Shown piece by piece: positions 36,503 to 43,003 of a stretch of DNA of 64,000 nucleotides (position 1 is the first letter of the stretch; each line of letters begins with the position of its first letter). The stretch lies in contig NZ_CP025197.1 in NCBI RefSeq assembly GCF_002844395.1, positions 2,728,001 to 2,792,000 of the forward strand. Reading direction: 5' to 3'. This DNA comes from Acetivibrio saccincola (GTDB taxonomy: Bacteria > Bacillota > Clostridia > Acetivibrionales > Acetivibrionaceae). The position numbers and the translations under genes are program-made. The notes beneath the pieces were generated by a model that saw only the letters and a list, made by a program, of their open reading frames with translations, made no database searches and was not told where the DNA came from.

Positions 36503-38299
36503 CTAAACATTCTTAAAGATAGCCTTGAACGGACATTTTTCCATACAAACACCACATTTTATACATTTCTCCTGATCTATAACATAAGGTGTTTGTGTTT
36601 TCCTGTCTCCACTTATTGCTGAAACCGGACATTGTTTTGCACATATACCACAGCTCTTACATATTTCATTATTAATGACATACTTCATCATTGATTTACA
36701 TACTCCTGCCGGACATTTCTTGTCCCTAACGTGAGCAATGTATTCGTCCCTGAAATATCTCAATGTGCTAAGAACAGGGTTTGGAGCTGTTTGTCCCAGT
36801 CCGCAAAGGGCTGAAGCTTTTATATTTTTAGCAAGCACTTCTAGTTTTTCTATATCTTCTTCTTCACCTTTTCCATCTATGATACGCTCTAATATTTCAT
36901 ACATTCTCTTGGTACCTATACGGCATGGCGGGCATTTTCCGCAGGATTCATCAACAGTAAACTCCAGGAAGAATTTCGCAATGTCTACCATACAGGTATC
37001 TTCATCCATTACGATAAGTCCACCTGAACCCATCATAGAACCTAGTTGGATTAATGAATCATAATCAATGGGTGCATCGATATGTTCTGCCGGAATACAT
37101 CCTCCAGAAGGTCCACCTGTCTGCGCTGCTTTAAACTTTTTACCCCCAGGGATTCCCCCTCCGATTTCATATACAACTTCCCTCAGTGTAGTTCCCATTG
37201 GAATTTCAACCAAACCGGTATTGTTAATTTTTCCGCCTATAGCAAATACCTTGGTACCCTTACTTTTTTCTGTACCTATACTGTTAAACCATTCAGGTCC
37301 TTTTAAAATAATTTGCGGGATATTTGCATAAGTCTCAACATTGTTTAATATAGTTGGTTTGCCCCACAAACCTTTTACTGCAGGAAATGGAGGTCTTGGT
37401 CTTGGCTCTCCCCTGTTTCCTTCTATAGAAGTCATAAGAGCAGTCTCTTCACCGCACACAAAAGCTCCTGCCCCAAGCCTTATCTCTAAATCAAAATCAA
37501 AACCGGTGCCAAATATATTCTTTCCTAAAAGTCCATACTCTTTTGCAGCTTTAATGGCGATATTAAGCCTATTTACAGCAATAGGGTATTCAGCTCTTAC
37601 ATAAATATACCCCTGATTTGCACCTATGGCATAACCAGCGATGGCCATTGCTTCAATAACACTGTGAGGGTCTCCCTCTAATATACTCCTGTCCATAAAC
37701 GCTCCCGGGTCCCCTTCGTCAGCATTACAGCAAACATATTTCTGGTCGCTTTCCTGCCTTGCTGCAAACTCCCATTTTAGTCCTGTAGGGAAGCCTCCGC
37801 CGCCCCTTCCTCTTAAATTGGATTTCTTTATAGTTTCAATAACTTCTTCCGGTTTCATTTCAGTCAAAACTTTTGCTAAAGCTTTATAACCGTCAAAAGC
37901 AATATATTCATCTATATTCTCAGGATTTATTACACCGCAATTCCTAAGTGCAACTCTCATCTGCTTTTTGAAAAAGTCAGATTTTTCTATAGATGCATCT
38001 TCTTCAGCCTTTGCACCCTGAAGAAGTCTTTTTACAATCCTTCCCTTTAATAAGTGCTCTTCAACTATTTCCTTCACATCTTCAACTTTGACCATTGTAT
38101 ACATTGCACCTTCAGGATACACTACCATAATGGGACCTTCTGCACAAAGTCCAAAACAACCTGTTTTTACCACTTTAACTTCTTCCTGAAGGTTGAATTC
38201 TTTTATCCGCACTTCCAGTTCTTCTATGATTTTGACAGAATCTGAAGCCGTACAACCTGTTCCGCCACAAACCAAAACGTGTGATCTATATAATTGCAT
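36503..38299 (-). CDS. hydB: Hydrogenase flavoprotein subunit HydB (NuoF-like)
   Basis: NADH-binding diaphorase subunit of the trimeric hydrogenase. The 598-residue protein has an N-terminal thioredoxin-like [2Fe-2S] region (CGGTGCTASDSVK, VKTGCFGLCAEGP), the NADH/FMN-binding core (GRGGGGFPTGLKWEFA, YVCCNADEGDPGAFMDR, GAGAYICGEETAL-like GAGAFVCGEETAL) and the [4Fe-4S] CGKCPPCRIGTKRM. Two C-terminal ferredoxin motifs (CKSCGICAKQCPV, CIKCGVCMEKCPF) distinguish HydB from plain NuoF. AAAGGAGGG supports the ATG. It is directly upstream of hydA. Confidence 0.95.
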   Translation of the reverse strand: MQLYRSHVLVCGGTGCTASDSVKIIEELEVRIKEFNLQEEVKVVKTGCFGLCAEGPIMVVYPEGAMYTMVKVEDVKEIVEEHLLKGRIVKRLLQGAKAEEDASIEKSDFFKKQMRVALRNCGVINPENIDEYIAFDGYKALAKVLTEMKPEEVIETIKKSNLRGRGGGGFPTGLKWEFAARQESDQKYVCCNADEGDPGAFMDRSILEGDPHSVIEAMAIAGYAIGANQGYIYVRAEYPIAVNRLNIAIKAAKEYGLLGKNIFGTGFDFDLEIRLGAGAFVCGEETALMTSIEGNRGEPRPRPPFPAVKGLWGKPTILNNVETYANIPQIILKGPEWFNSIGTEKSKGTKVFAIGGKINNTGLVEIPMGTTLREVVYEIGGGIPGGKKFKAAQTGGPSGGCIPAEHIDAPIDYDSLIQLGSMMGSGGLIVMDEDTCMVDIAKFFLEFTVDESCGKCPPCRIGTKRMYEILERIIDGKGEEEDIEKLEVLAKNIKASALCGLGQTAPNPVLSTLRYFRDEYIAHVRDKKCPAGVCKSMMKYVINNEICKSCGICAKQCPVSAISGDRKTQTPYVIDQEKCIKCGVCMEKCPFKAIFKNV

Positions 38300-38329
38300 T
38301 TTGAACCCTCCTTTACAAAATAAAACACA

Positions 38330-38701
38330 TTATTCTTTTTCTGCTTCTCCAATTGTGTAATCAATACATACTCTTCCGTTTACAATATGTTCTGCAACAA
38401 CACGTACTGCCTTTTCAGGAGTCATATTTACATAAGTTACTTTATTTCCTTCTTTGTCTATTACTTCAACAATAGGCTCAAGCCTGCATGTTCCTATGCA
38501 ACCTGTCATTGTTACAGACACATTATTTATATTTCTTTTAGAAAGTTCACTGATAAAAGCGTTCATCACAGGTCTTGCACCCGCAGCAATACCGCATGTA
38601 GCCATACCTACTACAATTCTCATTTCCTTTTCTGCTGTTCTTAAATTAATCTGTTCTAAAGTCTTTTTTCTTATCTCTTCTAATTCAGCTATGGATTTCA
38701 T
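38330..38701 (-). CDS. Thioredoxin-like [2Fe-2S] ferredoxin of the hydrogenase operon
   Basis: A 123-residue protein with four Cys in the thioredoxin-like ferredoxin pattern (GMATCGIAAGA, TGCIGTCRLEP), as in NuoE C-terminal domains. It recurs in this position of the clostridial hydABC operon and probably shuttles electrons or aids assembly; its exact role is not settled. The start is the ATG at 38701 with GGAGGTG 8 nt upstream; the earlier TTG at 38716 lies on that site. It overlaps the upstream ATPase gene by 17 bp, so the genes are coupled. Confidence 0.85.
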   Translation of the reverse strand: MKSIAELEEIRKKTLEQINLRTAEKEMRIVVGMATCGIAAGARPVMNAFISELSKRNINNVSVTMTGCIGTCRLEPIVEVIDKEGNKVTYVNMTPEKAVRVVAEHIVNGRVCIDYTIGEAEKE

Positions 38702-39251
38702 CCAATACACCTCCAAAAATAGTCTTTATTCCTTCATTTACATACTCGCCTATCCACTTTATCACTTCAAACTGGGTAATAGGCACATCTTTAAGGGTCT
38801 TTTTTATGTCAAGTGTACTAAATTCAAACTGCTTTTTTTTATTGTCAATTATCAGATTGTATTCAATATGAGGTTGTGCCATTATAAGAGTTGTCAAAGT
38901 TTCAGCTACATTCCCCAAAGGTAATCTGTCAATATGAGATATTCTAAAATAAGCTATAACTTCTGTGCCCACATTTTTTTTAGAATCTATAATAAGTTCC
39001 CCGTCAGCATTTTTTGCAGATGCTTCAAAGAGGGAAATACCAAGCCCCACTTTCCTGGTTGTTCTGGTTGTTTTAAAAGGATTTTTCACGTCTTTTAAAA
39101 ACTCTTCATCCATTCCAACGCCGTTATCTTTTATTTTTATCTCCAATAAGTCAGCATCTGTATGGGCACATATTGTTATATCAATTTTATCTGCTTTTGC
39201 AGAAAGTGAGTTTTGTACTATGTCCATTATGTGTAAAGATAAGTCCCTCAT
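38685..39251 (-). CDS. HATPase_c-domain protein of the hydrogenase operon
   Basis: A 188-residue soluble protein with a GHKL/histidine-kinase-type ATP-binding domain: N-box DIVQNSLSAKAD (Asn near 14), G1 IKDNGVGMDEEFL, and FKTTRTTRKVGLGISLFEASAKNADG. No phosphoacceptor His domain or membrane segment is present, so it is not a complete sensor kinase. It is conserved between hydC and the small ferredoxin in related operons; an anti-sigma or anti-terminator-like role is possible but unproven. Its ATG overlaps the last base of hydC. Confidence 0.82.
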   Translation of the reverse strand: MRDLSLHIMDIVQNSLSAKADKIDITICAHTDADLLEIKIKDNGVGMDEEFLKDVKNPFKTTRTTRKVGLGISLFEASAKNADGELIIDSKKNVGTEVIAYFRISHIDRLPLGNVAETLTTLIMAQPHIEYNLIIDNKKKQFEFSTLDIKKTLKDVPITQFEVIKWIGEYVNEGIKTIFGGVLDEIHS

Positions 39252-39745
39252 TATTCTTTATACTTCTTAATAATTCCCTCAACATCTTCTGGTACAAGTC
39301 TTCCATAAACATCATCATTAATTGTTATAACAGGTGCTAATCCGCATGCTCCTATACATCTGCAAGCTTCTAAAGAAAACATCCCGTCTTCTGTGCATTC
39401 ATCTACATCAATACCTAGCAGTTCTTTGAATTTGTCCAGAATCTGTCCTGCTCCCTTTACATAACAAGCTGTTCCCATACAAATATTAATTTTGTATTTT
39501 CCTTTTGGATTTAAATAAAACTGTGTGTAAAATGTTACTACTCCGTAAATTTCAGAAAGTGAAACTCCAAGACCTTCTGAGATCTTTTTTTGAACTTCAA
39601 TTGGCAGATACCCGTACAATTCTTGTGCCTCATGAAGTACCGGAACTAAAGCCCCTTTAGTATCCTTATACTTTTCAATAATTTCCTGGAGCTTTTCATC
39701 TCTTACATCTTTAGCGCCACAGCAGCAGCAATTATTTGTGCTCAT
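39251..39745 (-). CDS. hydC: Hydrogenase subunit HydC (NuoE-like [2Fe-2S] protein)
   Basis: A 164-residue thioredoxin-fold ferredoxin relaying electrons between HydB and HydA. The four cluster Cys are in CMGTACYVKGAG and LEACRCIGACGLAP, as in NuoE. An unusual CCCCG run lies near the N-terminus (MSTNNCCCCGAKD). I place the start at 39745, with AGGGGG upstream; the frame extends to 39784 without a site. First gene of the five-gene operon, behind the promoter at 39821-39849. Confidence 0.92.
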   Translation of the reverse strand: MSTNNCCCCGAKDVRDEKLQEIIEKYKDTKGALVPVLHEAQELYGYLPIEVQKKISEGLGVSLSEIYGVVTFYTQFYLNPKGKYKINICMGTACYVKGAGQILDKFKELLGIDVDECTEDGMFSLEACRCIGACGLAPVITINDDVYGRLVPEDVEGIIKKYKE

Positions 39746-39820
39746 TTCCAATAACCCCCTAACAGACGATAGTTTTGTTTTCAAAAATTGTATGTTAACA
39801 TTTTAACAATAACCCTGCTT

Positions 39821-39849
39821 ATTATAACAAATATACGCAAAACATTCAA
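39821..39849 (-). promoter_or_regulatory. SigA promoter of the hydrogenase operon
   Basis: Minus strand TTGAAT (39849-39844), 17-bp spacer, TATAAT (39826-39821), ~76 bp upstream of the hydC ATG. Confidence 0.65.
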
Positions 39850-39999
39850 TACATTTTATCAATATTGTTTAACTTCCAAATAATTTAACATATCGGTATT
39901 TAAGCATTTGCAAGGTTTTATGTGTATTTAAAATAATAGGCGGATTGTATACAATATCCTTTATGCTGTTTTAGTATGTTAGTTCAAAATTAAAAAATA

Positions 40000-40034
40000 A
40001 AAACAGGAGTGACTAAATCACATCCCGTTTTAGT
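40000..40034 (-). terminator. Putative terminator of the decayed gene at 40068
   Basis: Minus strand AAAACGGGATGTGA pairs imperfectly with TCACTCCTGTTTT around TTTAG and runs into TTTATTTTTTAATTTT. Confidence 0.5.
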
Positions 40035-40067
40035 TTTGCATTTCACATTTATAAATTATTTCACTTT

Positions 40068-40487
40068 TTAAGGAATGTCATCAATTTCAACAATATTTAA
40101 CATAGAAATTGTTGGTGCGTTTTCCCGCTTTTCTTCTTCCGTTGGCGTTATCCATACAATATAATTGTTGTTTGTAAATTTTGCATAGTTTTTATACTCA
40201 TCAGACATCTTTACTATATAATCCTTTTTTCTGTCGTAGGCGTAAGCTTTTCCACTGGTAGTCCACATAATAAATCTGCTGCCCATACTGGGCCATCCGC
40301 AGCCGCCTTCATCATTAAAATAAACAACGTCAATTAAAAATTCATCCCATTTTAGTGCCGGTATTGGAGTATATCTTATGTCATCCTCATCTTCCAGTGC
40401 TGCATAATAAAGTTTTACTTCTTTAGTTTCCCTGTTATATGCATATACTTAATAATCCTCACCTACTATCTCCATTCTTCTTACCAT
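40068..40487 (-). pseudogene. Remnant of a propeller-like protein with an in-frame stop
   Basis: From the ATG at 40487 (GGAGGATTAT upstream) the frame reads MVRRMEIVGEDY, then a TAA at 40449-40451, then continues without interruption as VYAYNRETKEVKLYYAAL to IDDIP at 40068. As written only the 72-codon tail from 40286 is an ORF with an ATG. The strand-turn repeats (FIMWTTSGKAYAYDRKKDYIV, NYIVWITPTEEE) suggest the C-terminal blades of a beta-propeller protein. Sequence upstream of 40487 is scrambled, so the N-terminal part has been lost. Probably not functional. Confidence 0.6.
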
Positions 40488-41047
40488 ATAATCCTCCGTT
40501 GTTCAACAAATAATGCCACTTCTTCTTTTGTTGTATGCAAATACCGTCCCGGTAACCGGTCAGCCCAAGATACAGGAGAGTTATAAGCCGGCTCTGCCCA
40601 TTGTACGTAGAATTATTACCCTCAAATGTTATTATAGTGACTTGCTAAAACTAAAATACTTCATATTATATTACCAGTTACTTGGGGTCATTCATGCTAT
40701 GTGATAAAAGGCTTACTGTAAATTTTCAAATTAAATTAGATAATATTTTCAAATTATTTTAGGTCAATTTTACCACAAATTAGTGAATATTTTCAAATTA
40801 AAATAGGAACGCGATAATCAAATTTTCAAATTCCAGTAGGATTCAAAATAAAATTTGGAAAAATAAGTATTGCATAACACTTTCAAATTTGTATAATAAA
40901 AATGAGCAGATTAACTGCTCTTAAAATTTTAATCAAAATATTGATAATAGAAAACTTTTAAGTATAAATTCAATAAGTTTACAACATTTATTACTTAAAC
41001 GGTTTATAACCGTTGTACTAAGGCTACCGGTTAAAGATAAAAGTATT
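40488..41047. other. Decayed spacer and left end of the transposon relic (560 bp)
   Basis: 40488-40690 holds only scrambled coding remnants (a 63-codon plus-strand ORF at 40513-40704 looks spurious). 40721-40890 carries the tandem transposon-end repeats listed separately. 40890-41047 is AT-rich with no feature seen. Confidence 0.5.
40721..40840 (+). repeat. Four transposon-end repeats, consensus ATTTTCAAATT-N4-TAGG
   Basis: Copies at 40721-40739, 40744-40763, 40788-40807 and 40821-40840, all in the same orientation; a weaker TTTCAAATT occurs near 40880. Arrays of ~20-bp sites at element ends are typical transposase-binding sites of Mu/Tn7-like transposons that use an AAA ATPase. A fifth copy lies at 41925-41945 at the other side of the relic. 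Confidence 0.7.
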
Positions 41048-41524
41048 TTAGATATCAAAGTCTTTTTGTCCTTGGTATACGATTTCTTCATCTACATGCT
41101 TTTGCTTTATTGAACAAGCATACATAAGGCTTGAGGTTGCAAGACTGTTAACAAGGCGGGGTACGCCTTTTGATGCAGAATAAATAGCTTCAATTGCAGC
41201 CTGGGTAAATATATTTTCATGTAAACCGGCAGACTTTAGCCTTGTAAAAATATAGTCTGAAAGTTCCTCAGGCTTTAACCCCTGCATTACGTATTTTACG
41301 GCTATACGCTGCTTTAAAGGTGCATTTACCGCTAACTGTAATTTGTTCCTGATTTGCGATTGCCCCGACAATATTAATATAAAAGGATTTTCAGAGTCCA
41401 TTTTAAAGTTAAATAAAAGCCTTAATTCTTCAAGTATGCTGTTTGACATCATCTGTACCTCGTCAAGGATAATAACCGGAGTAATTTTTTGATTATAGTA
41501 CAAAGACATTATTGCTTGTTTCAA
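41048..41524 (-). pseudogene. ExeA/TnsC-like AAA ATPase, C-terminal half
   Basis: 158 residues from Walker B onward: VIILDEVQMMSNSILEELRLLFN, the sensor LILSGQSQIRNKL, the arginine-finger region LKQRIAVKYVMQGL and the lid LIYSASKGVPRLVN-type AIYSASKGVPRLVNSLA. The N-terminal ~110 residues with Walker A are missing, and the frame begins with a TTG that has no ribosome site. It reads continuously back into KLPPKHFLKQA at the deletion junction. In intact transposons this ATPase selects targets and activates the transposase. Confidence 0.75.
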
Positions 41525-41930
41525 GAAATGTTTTGGCGGTAGCTTGATAGTATTTTTGAGAGAATAGTTGAATGTTGGGGAATTCTCTTACTACTATTGC
41601 TAAAACGTTTCTTGCTTTTTCTGTGTTTCCAAGAGTTTCATCCGGTAATTTCACTTTGTGTATTATTTGTCTTAATCCATTTTGTATTGTATTGAGATTT
41701 TTAATGAATTTTTTTCTGTAATAGTATAGAATTTGCCTTGAAAACTGTACGTTGTTTTTTAGATTTAGTTGTTTTATAACTGAATTAATACTACCTTTAC
41801 GATAAAATAAATTATATATGTATTCAAAAATATGATTTATTGCATTAATAAATCCGGGTAAACAAAAGTTAGGAATATATGATATGGTGCATCCACATAG
41901 AGGACATATATAGCGAGTGAAAATATTTTT
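41493..41930 (-). pseudogene. DUF6431-type zinc-finger protein fragment of the transposon
   Basis: Open minus-strand frame without a start codon, beginning right at the end repeat: FTRYICPLCGCTISYIPNF, then FCLPGF and a helical tail through KARNVLAIVVREFPNIQLFSQKYYQATAKTFLE. The CPxCG-T-ISxxPNFCLPGF block is the hallmark of the DUF6431 protein encoded beside DDE transposases in clostridial elements. The first part of the domain, with its other Cys pair, is absent and a TGA at 41931-41933 precedes the fragment. Confidence 0.65.
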
Positions 41931-41945
41931 TCAAATTGCGGTAGG
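41925..41945 (+). repeat. Fifth transposon-end repeat copy
   Basis: TTTTTTCAAATTGCGGTAGGG, same consensus and orientation as the copies at 40721-40840, abutting the DUF6431 fragment. Confidence 0.6.
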
Positions 41946-42011
41946 GTTAAAAATTTTTTTCACCTATTTTAATGTGATAAAATAAGGGTAGATTTACCTA
42001 AATTAAAATGA

Positions 42012-42929
42012 AAATCTACATTAAACAATGATGAAATATTTACTTCAGTAGACCTTGTATTACTACAAAGATATGTATTAGAACTTATTGATAAATTACC
42101 TTCCAATGAAAATTATGTTGGGTACAACATTGGAGATTTTACATGTGATAAAGAATACTCAAATGAAGATGTGCAAATTTTAAAAGACATACTTTCAAGA
42201 AGCTTAGATGACCTTTTACCCCTTACAAAACTAATTGCAGATATTAATAAAGATGAAATTATTGATGAAATGGATTTTAGTTTATTAGACCAGACTGTTA
42301 ATTCTTATTACATCCCTGAATTCTTTGTTGATTGCTTAGGCCGTTCTGTTGACGACTTTTCAATTGAAGAAGCAGAAGCAAAACATTTAGCACTGTATTT
42401 AACTGATGAAATTTTTCCACCTGAGGATTTAGTTGAGAAAATTTCTGGGGAGCTTTCTGCCATAAGAGAAATTTTTGGAGCTGATATACCTCAACTTAAA
42501 GAAACTTATCATTTTAATTATAATAAATACTATAATGCTAATCTTCTAATAAACTTTAATGAAGAAACATTAGAGAAAGTTATAGCCGGGGAATATAATG
42601 AATGGGATGACTTAAACAAAATATACGGTGTACAGTTAATTAAAATCTATAATAAAAATGTTACGCTGATTTTTAATGATGTTTTAAGCAATCAAAAGCT
42701 TGTCAATATCTATAAGGAACTTCCCGGAATTACAAGAATAAACACTTTAAGCTTGGTTCTAATCTACCAGCCATCTACAGTACATATAAAGGAAGTTGAC
42801 GGGTATAGAAGATATACATTTGTAATAGTCGATTCTCCAGACAATGAATTACGTCATGTGTTTGAAGTCAGGGATAACTATATAGAATACATAAACAAAG
42901 GCATAATTGTTCCTTTGGAGACAGAGTAA
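42012..42929 (+). pseudogene. 5'-truncated dockerin-like protein next to the transposon relic
   Basis: The frame is open from 42012 (after a TGA at 42009-42011) with no usable start; the first in-frame GTG is at 42171, inside the domain. The N-terminus reads STLNNDEIFTSVDLVLLQRY, then VLELIDKLP, a type I dockerin segment. A second Ca-loop-like segment follows, ADINKDEIIDEMDFSLLDQ, after an unusual ~45-residue insertion. The remaining ~190 residues form an unrecognised alpha/beta domain ending VPLETE. Signal peptide and first dockerin residues are missing where the transposon relic begins. A downstream-start protein from 42171 (252 aa) is possible but would lack the first Ca-binding segment. 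Confidence 0.55.
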
Positions 42930-42961
42930 TATTTATGTTAAAAAAGTAATGTTTTAATTAA

Positions 42962-43001
42962 AAAAAGAGGCAAAGCTATCTGGCTTTTGCCTCTTTTTTA
43001 A
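42962..43001. terminator. Bidirectional terminator between the dockerin relic and alaS
   Basis: AAAAAGAGGCAAAGC - TATCT - GGCTTTTGCCTCTTTTTT; A and T tracts flank the stem on both sides, so it works for alaS (minus) and the rightward gene. Confidence 0.8.
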
Positions 43002-43003
43002 TT

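Larger units (their letters stand above)
40721..41983 (-). mobile_element. Internally deleted transposon relic (DUF6431 / DDE / ExeA-type ATPase family)
   Basis: Between the end repeats lie two joined gene fragments on the minus strand: the C-terminal part of a DUF6431-type zinc-finger protein (41493-41930) and the C-terminal half of an ExeA/TnsC-like AAA ATPase (41048-41524). In complete elements of this kind the order is DUF6431 gene, DDE transposase gene, ATPase gene. Here the transposase and the Walker A half of the ATPase are gone, with the junction near 41545. An inverted, degenerate end repeat CCTATTTTAATGTGATAAAA at 41963-41982 may mark the right end. The exact ends are uncertain. Confidence 0.65.

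Noticed and set aside
40699-41982. ATGTGATAAAA direct repeat (40699-40709 and 41972-41982) as target-site duplication
   Set aside because: Eleven AT-rich bases can recur by chance, such elements usually make ~5-bp duplications, and the right copy looks like part of a degenerate end repeat.
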